From assembly GCA_013398295.1 (NCBI GenBank), contig VZSF01001924.1, forward strand, positions 124,625 to 188,624: 64,000 bases of DNA, in the 5' to 3' direction. The translations under genes and the position numbers were made by a program. Below, in pieces: positions 1-14,100 of the stretch (positions are counted from its first letter, which is position 1; each line of letters begins with the position of its first letter). The notes beneath the pieces were generated by a model. That model saw only the letters and a list, made by a program, of their open reading frames with translations. It searched no databases and was not told where the DNA came from. Source of the DNA: Chionis minor (Eukaryota; Chordata; Aves; Charadriiformes; Chionididae).

Positions 1-82
1 GGTTCCCTTCCCAACAAATGGTTGGACCAGATGATCTTCAGGAGGTCCCTTTCAGCTTCGGCTGCTCTATGGTTCTGTCACA
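1..82 (+). mobile_element. CR1 LINE, extreme 3' end (5' part outside window)
   Basis: The sequence shows the standard CR1 3' untranslated signature. 'ggttggaccagatgatcttc' is followed by an 'aggaggtccctttcag'-type stretch, then a degenerate tail 'ctatggttctgt' in place of the usual ATTCTATGATTCTGT octamer repeats. This is the non-coding tip that the CR1 reverse transcriptase recognises to prime copying. The element runs off the left edge, so its length and 5' truncation point are unknown. The tail has drifted, so the copy is not recent. The short open frame at 18-200 crosses the end of the repeat and is not a gene. Confidence 0.8.
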
Positions 83-3000
83 TATACTAAATCTGTTTTT
101 GGAAGGGCAAGGAGAAAGTAACTTTTCAAGAGACAGCCCCAGTGCTTATTTCAGTAACGGTAATTGTTTAATAACCATTTCTACTGAATTATCTAACTAG
201 CTACCTAGTATCATCTTTCTTCAGGGTAGGTAGCAAGATACTGACAGGAGGCAAACATATACCTTGACATATACAAAGCACTACTACTGACTTGCTCTTC
301 CAGTTAGTCTTACCATTGCAAGTAACTTTATTTTTTTTTCTTCACTGATACCTGAAAGGGAACAAGCATCTGTCAAAAGGAAGTACCTCATACATGTATG
401 TTTGTTGTGTTCGCTTTCTACCTCCTGGATGATTGTTACTATTTTTTGCTGATGAAGAGATGTCAAGGAAGTAGCAACTGGAAAAGCTCACAGTCTGAAA
501 TGCACATAAATTTGGAAGCTTTGCAGCCACATAAAATATGAGATTGGCAGAGTGATCTGCTCAGATCATGAATCAAGTTACCCATTTATAGTGCATGTAC
601 CATATCCATTATCTGCAAAGTCACTGAAATATGAGAACAGTAATCTCTCAACATCTTCAATTACTTTGTGCTAGGCTTGTCTCCTCTCTAAGTTGTATGT
701 CCATGTTACCCAAGGTTCATTCATCATGTCCTTGGCTATTGATGAAAAAAGCCCATTGTACTCATTTTTAAAGCTTGTAATATCAACAAATATTTCTTTC
801 TTTAAATTTTTTTTTCAAAATGTCAATTAACAAATATATGCATACTTTACTGCAGGTTATGATTACTAATCTCTTTATTTATTATATTATTTCATATTAA
901 TTTTTCCCCAGAATATTAATTACATTTGACGTCATAAAAAATGAAATTTTAAACATCTTGTTCCATTCTTTTGTGCAAAAGACTGATTCTTTTTGCATAG
1001 GTTCAAGAGCATAATAATGGGGATTATTTTTGGCTCCAAAATTGGGGAAGGAAACAATTTTGTCATATGATGTTAATTACATGGAATATAAATCACTTGG
1101 TGGTAGTGAGAATTAGGAAGATCAGTCGTGCTTCCTGAGGGGAAAGGGAACAAGGGAGTTGAGTTTTAGTCTATTCTCAATAGAATATTTAATAGCAGAC
1201 TTCAATACATCACAGAACTGAAATTCAGTGCATCATTTTAATTCTCTCCTGGTAGTGTTGGGCAAAACCTAATATAAATTAGATACTACTTGACTTTTCC
1301 ACAATGAAAAGCTCATTCTGGTATATAAACTGTTAACATGAATTACATTTGGGCATTTTTATGGAGTAATTATTATGTTGTTTTTTCTCTAAATTGGCCT
1401 CAGATTTAATCTGTTAGGATGACATATGTCTTGCCTAACTTTATTAATCTAAAAACTATATCATCTAAAGGAACTGTCTGGGATTCTTGAACAGTCAGTG
1501 GGCAGAGAGAAAAATAGTCTCAAAGGCAGATTTATGCTATGTATTTTAAGTTTGGTTAAACTGTATTTGGAAAAAAGTATCCATTTTTCTCTTAATGGAG
1601 GTCTTTATAGCACTGGAAAATCCTAGAGTAAAAGCTAAGATCTAATCAAATTTGTTGATGGCTAAAGTTGCATGCAATTCCATCTTTTCCTTTCACACAA
1701 GCAATCTTTTGATTAACAAGAAGAAAAACCTGCTTTTAGTTTCTGTGACCTTCCTGATATTCTCAGCATATTGAGAAAACTTTACGGGCCTTGCATACTC
1801 TGCAATTTCAAAGCAGAACCCAGTTTCACTTGAGAACAAGGCTTAGCATGTCTGTGACTGATCTTATGTTAGATGGATGCATGAGGATGTAATTACCACA
1901 GGAACGTCTTTAGAAGTTTGTCTGTGAGTTGGAGCCAGAGTGATGGGTCGATTTGCAAGAACTATTGTCATATATTTTCAAAGAATGAAAAATGTCTAAA
2001 GATAGTTTATTTATTACACTCGCTATACATGCTATTCTTATATGACAACAATAGAGGCCACTATGGCTCCAGAATTCAAAATCTAAAGAAGCCTATAAAT
2101 TACTATTTCCTAGAGAACAAAAAAAACCAATAGCTGTTTTCAGGTAATGTTTATCTTTTAAATTTTAGTAAAACATTAAATAAATATGTCTTGATGAGAA
2201 TAAATAGCACTTGCTTGAAAGTAGATTAAATCCAGCAGGAATAAAATTGCTTTTAAACTAGATCAGAAGTTTAAGAAATATTATATAGGAGGGTTAGAGC
2301 ATTTGTATAAGAATAAACCTTTTCCTTTTGGAGGTTTTGGGGACCATTATTTTCTAGAGGCTTTTAGATTAGAACTTACCTTTCATATTTAAAGGGAAAT
2401 AGCCTTACAGCCCTCTGGTTTGTGTTTTGGAGAATATACATGGCACTCACTACAAAGGTAGAGAAGTTAGGACCAGTGTTTCTACCTGGATGCTGTATTG
2501 AAAAATAGATTTTGATGTTTATTCTAGTTAATACTGGTTCAGATCCTACTAGTGGATATGAGGTAGTGGAGTGGGTGGAGTTTTTTTAAATTTTGTTTTG
2601 GTTTATTTTATTTTCTATTCAAAGGAGCAAGGCATTATTATTATTAAAGATTAGGCTACTAAATGCATAGGCAGATACATGTTTAAGTTTACAGTGAGAT
2701 GTTATTTAGGCTTCGTTTTTGACACATGGAAACTCTGTAATGTTAACTGTGATTTATTCTAAGCACTAAACACTGGTAAAATTAGAGAAGTCTGAGGGAT
2801 TTTTCTAGGCTTGTAGAAACGCAGGATTTGCTTCTTTTCTATTGGTTACAGTGGTTTGATATTATAACTCCCAGTTTCTGAGCACAGCCAGGGGGAACAA
2901 GTACAGCAGTGGAAATTTGTTCAATGTATGGCATACTGCCCAGTAATTAAATACGCTTCTTTTTAAATGCATCATCCTCATTTGAATAGTGACTTCCCTT

Positions 3001-6000
3001 GGAATTTGGCTGGGAACTGGGTGTGTTAGACTGGACCTGAAATACAAATCCATGCTTGTCCACTTAACATGCTCCATGTGGTCAAGGCTTAAATTTGCAC
3101 AGAGCTCCAATAAAGTCAGTGATGCTCAGTATGGCCACAACTACAGAGAGTAAAGGGAAAATACTTGAACTGTTATAATTTTGATGCCTATCAGTTTCAC
3201 TAGGCAAAAGGCCAATTGCTGGAGGAGCTCTCTAAAGGGACAGAAGATTTAATGGTGATACCATTAGTAAAAGTGTCACTCATTCAGTTGTAGAAGATGC
3301 ATATTTTTATTTGGGTATTGTCCAACACTGAATTAAAATAATTTTACACAGTGCATTGAACAGTCATCAGATGGCAGTTGGCTGCTTTCAGCTTGAGCTG
3401 GATTTAACTGTCAATTTACAGATGGGAGATTTAAATCCTTGCAAATGAATTCTGATATCATTTCTGTGTGGTAGCTAGTGAATACCTTTAATTTGAAATA
3501 ACTTCAGTGAAACTCTCTGCATTCAAGTCATCACATTACTTCACAGAGTTACAATAGCAGACTCTAGAAAGAAAGTAATGGCAAGCTTATCTCCCTTTCC
3601 TTCATCATGCAACGACATATGCTGTGGATGATACCAGAGATCACGAAATTAAATATGTGACAAGTCTTAGAGTAGCTGGAAGGTCCCTCTGTCTTTTATG
3701 TTTCCTTTCCACGGTCTAATGAATTCTGGATTTTCTTTTCCATTGTCCCCATCTATGCCCTCTATGTGTTTGTTAGTAAGCTGTTTAAGATATCCATATC
3801 TAGATCTCAAATTTTGCTCACTATATACCGCATTCACACATGTTGACAGAGCTCTGTAGCTGAGAGACTTTAAATGTGGCAAGATAGCTTTGCTCATAAA
3901 GCCATGTTACCTTTGTCAGGTCATAGGCTAACCTGAGAAAAACCTCTTGTTTGCTGATATAACTGTATCCATTCTAGAGATTTTGCCAACCTGTGCCAGT
4001 CAGGAAGTGCCATTTTATATCCGTAGACTTTTTTCACAGCATAGCTACACTGACAGAACACAGCAATCTCACCTAAGGAATACATCTGTTCTACTGTGGT
4101 GCGGTTGATTCAGATAGCTCACAATCTGTAGCTGATACCTCATATAGTTTATTCATATTGTTCATGATCTAAAGATATTGCATTCCTTCCCTGTGTTCAT
4201 TTCTTGCTCTCTTGGAGAACCTCTGGAACAAAGATTTACCTACTCCTTACTCAGCAATCATGATGATACTGAAAGAAAAAAACAATCCACCAGAATCTGA
4301 ACATTTAACCCTGGTTACGCAGGTGACATAGAGTTGGAAATTCCTTTTATGGGCAAGGATTACCTTTTTATAGAATGAAATATCTGTGATTGAATTTCCC
4401 TTAGGATGTCTCAGTCTAATCTAAATGCTTTCATCCTGGCATATTATCAGAACTAGATACTCTACTACTGTGGGTTGTTGTGGTTTATCTGAAAACCTGC
4501 CACACTCTGCAGCAACAGCACTGTCTCAAGACAGAGCAGTTGTAATTTGAGGACGCTAACATTAAGAGAATTAATCTGCCAACCCCACAGACTGATTCCT
4601 CACCTGCTCAGACTCAAGCTGTCCTCTGTAAGTCCAGGTTTGACCAACATCACCACATCAGTCAGTCAGTCCTATTTTAATGGCCATCAGCAAGGGGAAA
4701 AATGACAGACAAAAGACATTTACAGTAAGAAAAGTGTTGTTTGAAAAATGACCTTTCTACCCTATACTTCTGTGAATGTGAAAAGTACAGTCTGTAGTCT
4801 GTTAGGTTTAAGAATGGCCAGAAGTGAAATGATGCTCTTTCAAAGTCAGCACAAACTTAGTAGGAGAGAGAAATAAAAATTCTGTGCTTTCTGTAACAGA
4901 CAGAAATGACGGGGACAGAGAAAAAAAGGTTAAGCAAAATTAGGTATAGTCACAGGTGATTAAAAGATATCTACCTAAAGTATTTTTCTAGTCCTACCAC
5001 ACATCAGTCACTAATGCTAAAAATAAGGCATAGGCTTATGAATAGCAGGGACTAGAGGGAGATGACTGTGCTATGTGACTCTACATGATAAAACAACACA
5101 CCATACAGTTTCTCTGTCAGCAGGACTGTAACTCTTCAGTAGCTCAAATTAATGAAGGAAACTTCAAAATTCCTGCAAAATGGAGAGAAGCTTTGCCGTT
5201 GGCACTACAGCAGGAAGAGGCCTTACTTTCTCCCAGTGACTGATTTTGAGTAGTGTTGTGCCGTATGCATACTTATCTCACCCCGAATCACAGCAGGGAG
5301 ATCACTGTTTACTTGTGGTAGAACACCTACTAGGGAGGGCTACTGGCTTGTAAATCTGGGATTTTACCTGCAAGGTCCTTTCATCCCTGAATGATATCAA
5401 CAGAACTGACTGCAGCCCCACTCACTTAAGAGTGATATACGCTCTGCCAGACCCTTATCACTAAGACTAAGGTTTGCAGGAAGCAAGGGAACTCAAAAGC
5501 AGAGCAAGGAGTAAGAAACTGAGAATGAGTTGAAAAACGTCCTGTCCAACAAAAAGATTATTTGTGTCAGACAGCCTACTTCTGATAGGAGGGTTTGGCT
5601 GTGCATGCAGTTCTGTTGCAGCCTTCGGAGTGCTCTGAATATAGTAGCGGAGCTAAACCTTGTCACCTCTGAATGACATAGTTTAGTTGAATGCTTGTAA
5701 GGTGAACAGTTCATTGCAGCTCTAATACAACATTCTGATGCTTTTGAGGCAAAGATCAATAATTAATATTCCACTAGAGAGCTTAATGGCACAGTTATCA
5801 TCACACACTGTTCTCTTTTATAATGGCATCTCTCATAATACTAATAACTTAGAAAAGCATGATTGTGGTAATACTTGAAGAAAGAAAGTTAACAAAAAAA
5901 GCTGTCTCCTCCCTCCCATCCTCTGCTGTCTCCCTCTCCCCAGCAGTGGATGCTTACATCTGTGATGGAGATCCAAAGGCAAAATAAGCATTAGACAATT

Positions 6001-6688
6001 GTTCTTATAGAACACTAGGTAAAATAGTCCACAGGGAAAGAAAAAAACAGGTGTACATCATGTCATGTAAAGACAGTGCATTCTCACATAAAGAACATGC
6101 ACAGTATGCTTTTACATTGTCAAGTTTGCATGATGAAGACTTAACAGACTTAGGTAGATATGTCCTCAAAGGATCTCAAAAGGCACTGAACAAGCAGAAA
6201 GTAATAAACCAGCAAACTCCTTTCTGGCATTCTTTATTCTTTTTAGAAAGCATTTAGCTGTTGTTTTTCTCCCCCTTGAACTTGATTCCTTGACAATGAA
6301 CTTCCATTGTACCGACTATAGGACAGTATGGACCATTCATCATTAAAATTTTACCTTTACACTGAAACTCCAGTCAAATATCAGTAAAAGGATGATAGGG
6401 CTTGGTATTCACAAAGGCTGATTTTAGCCCAGGAAACCAAGTACCTTTAAGCTTCCTCTGTAGCTGGTGATGAGGCAGATCCTGCTGCAGGGAGCAGTTC
6501 CGAGTACCTAGATATAGTCTACTGCTCTGAATCATTTCAAAACGGGTCCTCTAGCAGGTGATTCGGTGTAGGAATCTAACTTTCACTTTTTCATCCATCC
6601 AGCACTAGCACCTATTTTTTTCTCCTAAGTATGCAAAACACATTGTTTAAGTCCCATCCTATCAGCATGCTCTGAGGAGAAACGATTT
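83..6688. other. AT-rich noncoding stretch, no gene seen
   Basis: I see no recognisable exon, RNA gene or repeat family here. Open frames are all under 90 codons, overlap on opposite strands and lack family motifs. The part around 780-910 is especially AT-rich, with T runs. It may be single-copy intergenic or intronic DNA. Confidence 0.5.
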
Positions 6689-6689
6689 C

Positions 6690-6790
6690 ACTGGAATTTT
6701 GGACCATCCCTATGAGTTTAGTAGGAATATCTGAACTGGATGATCAGAGACCCATTTCCAGCTCTCAGGTCTTGATATGCTCCATCCTTC
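6690..6790 (+). mobile_element. possible old CR1 3' tip
   Basis: The order of words 'gaactggatgatcagagacc', then 'catttccagctctcaggtct', resembles the CR1 3' untranslated consensus (gaactagatgatc...gaggtcccttccagccct). No octamer tail survives, and upstream CR1 sequence is not evident. It may be a chance match. A RepeatMasker search with amniote CR1/L3 consensuses would decide. Confidence 0.35.
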
Positions 6791-6792
6791 CC

Positions 6793-9700
6793 TATGAACT
6801 CCATTTCTTCTGAAAGGAAATGTGTGTGCGTGTACGGGAATGGGTCTGCAGTTCACTCTGTGAGAGATTCTGCCTGGCATGAGGGGGTAAGGACTGTGAA
6901 ACACAAATATATGTATTTCTTAGTTTGCATACAGCTGATACATCAAACTAAGGTTCCCAGACAGGCTTCTCGTGTCCTCTGCTTCCCCCCTTTCTCTCTT
7001 GTGCATCCAGACACCAATAGGAATGATTGTGCTTTTGATGAAAAATGAAAAACATGTTTCTTATGCCAATGTACTTCTGCAAGGAATTATTTCACTTGTG
7101 TACAATTAAACCAAAGTAACTAATGAAAATATTCTTCATTAGCTAATGCTGTCAGATGTAATATATTTTATAAACAACTTCTTATGATGGGTTAACACAT
7201 TATTTCATCAAGCAATAAATATTCCAGTAAAAAGCATCCCAAATTAGTTACACAAACGGTGTTTCTCAAAAGAGGAAAATGAATAAGGTAAATTTTAATT
7301 CAGCTATTAACGACGAAGTAACAAATGAAAAGGGTCACCCTGGTTAATATTGCACTCCACAAATCAAAGGAAATGCATAGATAATAACTTTTAATGCATG
7401 TTACTGCTATTCTTCTTCATAGTTTTGTTTCATTTTAAGAAAGGTTATTTTTCATTCTTTTTGTATCAGTAAGCAGTTTAAAATCGAAATAATTTCAAGT
7501 CCTTTAAGCCTTGATTCCCACAGCTCTGCAATATTTGGATGATGAAACAAGAAATTACCAGGGCATTCAGTACTAGGATTTAAGTTGTGTTTCTCATAGC
7601 ATATTGACTATGGACCAAAGTGGAATCATTGCAATGCTGAGATTTCACGTACTAAAAATAAAAGTATATTGCTGCAGAATAATGTAGCCAATGTACCTTG
7701 TGTTACAGCAGTTATGTTGGCCAAAAGATAGGAAGAAGATCTGTATTTTAGTTCTGTCTTTACACAACTGCATAGTAATATGAACAATGCAAGTTTTTGC
7801 CGAGACATTCAGTGTACAGGTATTACTGAACATGCTTTCTTTGACACTTTATATTTTATTTAGTGTCTGTGTTTGTAGGTTATGTTCACTTGATTTTTTA
7901 ATATGTATGTCAACGTAAAGTCAAAGAAGTGTATTTTAATGAAGATTTTAAATGCTGTGGTGGACTCAATGGTAAAGTGGCAGGCAATGTTGACCGTGAC
8001 AGCTGCATACTGGTAGTGCATTGCACATACCCATTTAAAATAGCAGCCAATGGCTAATCAACTATTATCTTCAAAAGCTGACATGTTAGTAACTACAGTG
8101 ATTAGTAGGGATTACTGTGACAGATAAATTCAGGATTATTTTGGGACAAGAACTAGAGTTGCCTAATAATAACCCCATGTTGGTGGGGAATCCATATAAT
8201 CCATAGAATATACAATAGTCTTGTTCCACAGTTTCTGAAGTTATTTCTGAAGGAAAAACACAGAGGAAGATATTTATATTTGTGTGCTAAAATACAGGAG
8301 AGTATGTTGGAATATTTTTGTTACACAGATGTATTAACAAACAAAAATAAAAGTTTATATAAGAATATCTGTTAATTCACACAATAACTGTGTCAATCAT
8401 CCATTGCACCAGTGACACCTGCTTGGGATATTCTTGTCTAAGCTAGACTGTTCATTTTCCAGCATTTTAGTTGTACCAATACAACTCGTTATGGGACCAT
8501 GCTGATGTGATCCAGGTTAACAATAAAAACAGACTACCAAAGTCAGTTTGTTTTATGACTTAAACTTTACCATGTAATAATTTTTCCTTGAAAGCAATTC
8601 ATCATGTCTAAAATATTATATATGTTTACCACTTTTTTCAGCTGTGAAGCTGTTTAAAGTTCTTCCCTTGAAAACCAGCTGTGAGCAATTGCCATCTTCA
8701 TTAATACCCTCTTTATATGAAAATTTCCTCATATAAAGCCCCACAGTTTGCACTGGACAGTGCTTTTCTGGTACACACTGCCTTGGGAAAGAACTCTAGA
8801 CTAAATTCCAGTAAACAGCCAAAGCAAGGTACAAAAAGCAGGGGAGCTGACCAGTTCGGTGTAACATTGCCTTGGTATCTCCCTTCTGACTGCAGTCTTT
8901 GATAGTGCCCTGCCCAGATAACATCCATAAAAGAAATTTATTTATTCTGATAATGTAGATGGGAATTATGAAGCAGAAAAAGCAATCACGTCTGCTCAGT
9001 GTTTTCTCTATGTTGGCATGTTCTTACAGCAGAGCAAGTTGACTGTCATCTCCCTCCTGTGCTCTGGTCCAGGAGGAATACAGCTTTCTAGCCTCAGTAC
9101 TTACAGTCCCTCTTCTACCTCAGTGCCAGCTCAGTAGCCAGACCTTGGTTAAAACTTTTTCTGAGAATGTGCTTTGGGTTTCTTCTGTGTTTAGTAACTA
9201 AGAGAGGACTTAGCAGTAATTGGCACATCTATGCTCTTATGACGGAAGGAGTGGACAGAGGAGGTCAGAGAACATCTGCTATCCAATTTGTGGTCTTTTC
9301 CTGTCAGAGGCTCTATAGGAGGAAAGAACTCAGGAATGTTGCATGAATAAATTGAAAAAGCAACTATTTTCCAGTGTAATCAAAAAATCAGGAGCAGGTT
9401 TTCCTTTCTAACACATTTTGAATTGCTCTAAGGAAAAAACTGGTCTGGAACTAACTCTAAGTAAGCTAGGGCCCCTAAAATAAGTACACAAGTTTCCTGT
9501 GTGGCCAGTTCAGACTTCAAAGGCCAGCAAAGGCCATCTGGCCAACTGGATGGACTTACTTATACAGGGAACAAAGATCACTTAGGAGGGCTTTTTTCAG
9601 GTAGCACCTAAAATAAAAATGCTGTTAAAGGATCCAAGACTAGATCCTTATTGGACACTAATGCTAGTGGCAACGTGAAAAAAAAACCCAGCCTGATTTC

Positions 9701-11361
9701 CCCTGGATTTCTGTGTTTATCTGGATGCTTATCACTTGTTTAGTCCTATGCCTTTCCTCTTAAGAAAGCAGTGATCAAATAAATAATATAAAATGCAAAT
9801 ATGAATGTATATCAAAGTTGAAATGAAATAAATAATGGCCCATTCAGAAAAGAAACATAGCAACTGCTGAATTATCTTTTTTGTATTACTCAGTTTTCTG
9901 CTTCATTTTCTATGACAGACACTGAAATATGACTGCCTTTAATATTCGTAGTTCTGAGGCATCTCAGGAAGGACATCTTAAGTCCTGTGCCATAGTCTGG
10001 GAAACAGGTTGTTCTTTTGTTCCGCTTGGTTTGATTTTTCTAGTGGCTTAATTGACAGCGACAATATACTTTAATTCACCTATTTACAGACTTCTTGAAC
10101 AAACTGAAAAATGAGATGGTTAAGAGAACATGTTTTCATATATTCTAAATTCCTTAATTGGAAACTGTTTTGATGTAAGTCCAGACAATATGAATATTCT
10201 TCATGTTGCTACAAAGTGGTGAATGTTTTTCAAAAGATCATTTGGGATATCGATGATATTTGTCCTATGTTTTCAGTTCTAACAGACAAGAAGAAAATAG
10301 TAAGATTGTCATGGAACTGCAAAGTAGTACGTGTCAAGACAGACACGGACTTCTACTACAATTCTATTCAGCTGAGCAAACTAAAAAATACTTCCTAAAT
10401 GAAGAAATTGAATGCCTTTTTGTCAACTGCTTTTGTCAAAGTGGAATCCTGAATTTTCATGCAAAGTTATTGATAAAGAAGCTTAATTTCCTGGAGGCCG
10501 GCTTGCATTCTTCTTGGGAAATATCTTGAAATTAGAACTGAATTTGGTGATGACACGTCCTCAAATGAATCTCAAACATAGGGTCCAGTCTGTCCAAAAT
10601 TTTGTAAGAATTAAATAATTCAGCAAAAGAAAGGAAGTTATGCTTTGGGCTTGATTCAGTGGGCTAAATATAAATATCTTGTACTCTTTGAGATGCATTA
10701 GGATATCTGAGTCAGATCTAGGACTGGCATATAATAGAGGATGCATGGAAGACCAGAGTTCTTCTGGACTATCATCAGAGGACAACTAGTACACCTGAAT
10801 ACAACAGTAAAATGAAAATAGTGCTACAGAGATATTTGCTAGGCAAATGAATGAAGGTCCTTATTTTTGGTGCAAGTAATTCAGAAAAATGAAAATTTAG
10901 TTGCTATCAAGACACCTGAGCTTCTGGGGAAAAAGAAAAAATCAGAGAAAATGCAAAGAGGGACAAGGGACTCAGTGATCCAAATTCAGAAAAGGACTAA
11001 CATAAAGACATCTGCTTTCTGTAGATGTTTTATGGTGTGTGGTATTCAATATCTGAATAACATCAAGAATGTTGAATATTTTTGGAGTCTTTAGTGATTG
11101 AATCAGATTAAAGTCTTTTGTTGATGGCTTAACTATACCCTTAATTTGATAGAAAAGCTGTTGAGGTATACAAAGAAATACCTCAGTGATTTAGGCAAAC
11201 AGAATGTCATTGTTCTTACAAAGGTGCTAAAAATCATTTGGGGAAATTTTTAAACTACCTAACAAACATTGTAAATATGATTTCAGTGTTTTATTGCTGC
11301 AGGGCATGGATTGGAGTTACTAATGAATGATGCAGATTTCTTCAGTAATCAATTTACGTAA
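6793..11361. other. AT-rich noncoding stretch, no gene seen
   Basis: No exon or repeat is recognised. A sub-segment at about 7060-7380 is rich in ATTAG/TAATG words and keeps a few CpGs (for example in 'ctattaacgacgaag'). It might be a conserved noncoding element, but nothing inside the window can prove that. Short frames at 8713-8928, 10216-10529 and 10561-10785 show no protein-family features. Confidence 0.45.
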
Positions 11362-12015
11362 ACAGGATTGAACCCAGTATTGACCCCTGGGGTACACCAC
11401 TAGTCACTTGCCTCCAACTAAATGTTGTTTCACTGACCACCACACTCTAAGCCCAGCTGTTTAGCCAGTTTTCAGTCCACCTTACTGTCTCCTCATCCAG
11501 TGTATACATCAACAGCTTGTCTATTAGGATCTTATGGGAGACACTGTCAAAGGCCTTACTGGGCTCTAGGTAGACAATATCCACTGCTCTCCCCTCATCT
11601 ACCAGCCTAGTCACTTCATCATAGAAGCTTATCAAGTTGGTCAAGCATGACTTCCCCTGCTGACTACTCCTCGTGACTTTCTTGTCTTTTGTGTGCCTGG
11701 AAATGGTTTCCAGGATTAGCTGCTACAATACCAGGGATCAAGGTGGGGCTGACTGGCTTGTAGTTCCCTGTGTCGTCCTCCTTGAAGACAGGAGTAACAT
11801 TTGCTTTTCTCCAGTCTTCAGGCATGACTCCCATTTGCCCTGATCCATCAAAGGTTATCAAGAGTGACCTTGCAGTGACATCTACCAGCTGCCTCAGCGT
11901 TCATGGGTGCATCCCATCACACTCCATAGTCTTACGTGTGCCAAGTTTGCTTAAATATACCCTGACCTGATACTCTTCCACCAAGGTTGTATCTCCCTTA
12001 CCGCAGATTTTTCCC
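11362..12015 (-). mobile_element. CR1 LINE, internal reverse-transcriptase fragment
   Basis: Read on the minus strand, this encodes part of the CR1 ORF2 reverse transcriptase, which copies the element's RNA into DNA at a nicked target site. Frame 11861-11664 contains 'PEDWRKANVTPVFK' followed by 'NYKPVSPT', the N-terminal fingers region of non-LTR RTs. Frame 11644-11447 contains 'GRAVDIVYLEPSKAFDSVSH', which corresponds to RT motif A. The usual catalytic aspartate (YLDFSKAFD) is replaced by glutamate at about 11564-11566. The two frames do not join, the palm YADD region and the 3' tail are missing, and no endonuclease part is seen. It is a dead fragment truncated at both ends. Confidence 0.9.
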
Positions 12016-13976
12016 CTGGTAAAAAACCACAACCAAACTGAAAAACCTCAAACCAGCTGCAGTCAACAAGTTAAATATCTATATACAACATAAATGTAGA
12101 GTATTTGTGAAATTTAACATTTTTATGCTTGTTACAGTCTTAATAATTAAGTCAAATAGCTTATGAATAATTAAAATAAGATTAAATTCAAGAGCATTCC
12201 TTTGCTTATTTGTATAGCCTGCTCTAGCAGGCAGGTAAATAGCATAGCATTCCATACTGCTGCAGAGTTTTGCTGTAAAATTGAAAAATCCCTTAATGTG
12301 CCTCATTGCATTATTGGAATACAATCAAAGTGAAATGCATCATGTATAGAAAATGAGCTCAGGTGTTTGTCCTTGGTGTGCTCCAGTTCCATTAGCACTG
12401 TCTGAGGAGCGCTGGAACGGTAACATCACTTTCCCATGTTACACTTCAGTCAGTACTGTAGAGATAGCCCCTCTATGGCAGAACATGTTTTGCTCAACCT
12501 CCACAGGGTGTTCAAGCCACACAGTAGAAGCATTCCTGGAGCCATTGGAGGTAAACTTTGTTGGATTTTGAGCAAGGACAACCCCTAAGGGCTTCAGTTC
12601 AATTTTGACACTGTATTCAGCTTTGCCACAGCTTGACCCATACAATCCCAGTCCTGCTCTTAAATGACCATTTGACTATGGCAGAATGAGTACTGTCATA
12701 CAGCCCACTGTACTTCCACTGATTACTGTAATATACAGATGACTTAAATTGATGGAATTGCTGAGGTACAAGTCCTTTCCTTTTTGTCAGCAGAAACTCC
12801 AGTTTAAGTTTATTTGCAGCCATGTACCACAGGAATATGTTGTGGGTTTCCGCAAGGGTAAGGCTACCTAGGTAATTCTGGCCTTGCAAGACTCCACACC
12901 CTGAAATGTCCCCAGTGCTGGCCTTTAGTTACCTGCGAAATTCCACCCCACCCCCCTGCCTTAACCATCTGTGTAAGTAGATTCCTCATGGCTCTATCTG
13001 CAACTTTTGCCAACTTCTCACTTTACGTGTTATGTTCAGCAATTACTTATGTCATGTCCAGTGGTTTCTCCTGATCTGTTCAGTCAGCTTAACCTCAGGC
13101 CAGGGTTATTTGTCTGTGTCCCTTAACAGAGGGATTAATGGGAAATGAGTCTGAACAGAGATGTATCAGAATATACCTTGTATATAAATCCCACATTGGC
13201 CACCAGTGGCTTAGATCAGTGACGGACAAATTTTTTGCTCTGTAGACCTTTAACATCCAAGAAAACATTTCATAGAGTACTGAACATTGTTCTCATGATT
13301 TAATGGAAAACACAGGGGAAACAAACAAACAAAAAACACTTTAGAAATTGAATGGAATACTTACAAGATCTTCTTGTTAGGAATTGCAGACAGAGATGAA
13401 ATCACTGTAAAATGTATGATTAAAAAAGCCTGCTCTATATAGTTATAAGTGATTGCACAGGATATATCAAGTATGTCTATGTGTTTGATTTCATTGTGGC
13501 TAAAATTTTTAGTTACAGCTATAAAAGATACAGCATGCATTCCTGTAAACATACAAAATCTGTGAATGTTAAGAAGCTGGGAGAACCTGAAAGCATGTTG
13601 AAGAACAAGATCACAACTTTGAGTGACTTAGGTTATTTGGAAAATGTAACAGTGAAGACGAGTTCAGAGTTCCAGATAGGAAATTAGAAATGAAACTGTA
13701 AAAAAACACAGAAAGAAATATTTAAATATAAAATAAGTTGCCAATGTATGCCTGTTGCAAAAGGTGAGTCAGAACATGCTAATACTGGAGACAAATGCAA
13801 AGATACGGGAGATAATTCCTGTTTATTTAGCCTTTCTCAGTGTTGATGTGACTAGATCAAAGTACTCCATAAAGTTTTGCTACCACATTTAAAGAACGTT
13901 CTAGGTAAAGCAGAAATTTCTGAAGGAAGCAGCAAGAACGTGTCTGTCCATTCTCTACAAGGTCTAGATATTTCTG
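12016..13976. other. noncoding stretch with unexplained open frames near 12350-12890
   Basis: There is no recognised repeat or gene. On the minus strand, a frame is open for about 78 codons (12675-12442), meets one TAA, then stays open for another 32 codons to about 12343. It includes 'NPTKFTSNGSRNASTVWLEH', which I cannot assign. A second minus frame covers 12889-12617. This could be a decayed exon, a processed pseudogene or chance. The right part (13240-13970) is AT-rich with nothing notable. Confidence 0.35.
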
Positions 13977-13977
13977 C

Positions 13978-14100
13978 TTCTCCTCAGACCTGATAAAGAC
14001 ACATAGGGCTCGGAAGTTTTTTTTTCCCACTGACTCAGTCTAAAAGGACATTACCTCTCCATACAAGCTTTGTCTCTCTTATCTCTTTACCATCCTAGTG
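13978..14100 (+). repeat. fragment of an old amniote interspersed repeat (class uncertain)
   Basis: The segment has a series of words that I recall from a dispersed turtle/crocodile repeat: 'cctgataaagacacatagggctcgg', broken by a T run, then an 'aggacattacctctccatac' stretch and 'tttgtctctcttatctcttt'. The order matches, but the identity is low and the class of the parent element is not known to me. This is recognition from memory, without a database check. Confidence 0.4.

Noticed and set aside
13200..13300. 'gatcagtgacggacaaattt' as the end of a hAT-type DNA transposon
   Set aside because: It only loosely resembles hAT ends. No matching inverted terminal repeat or 8-bp target duplication was found nearby.
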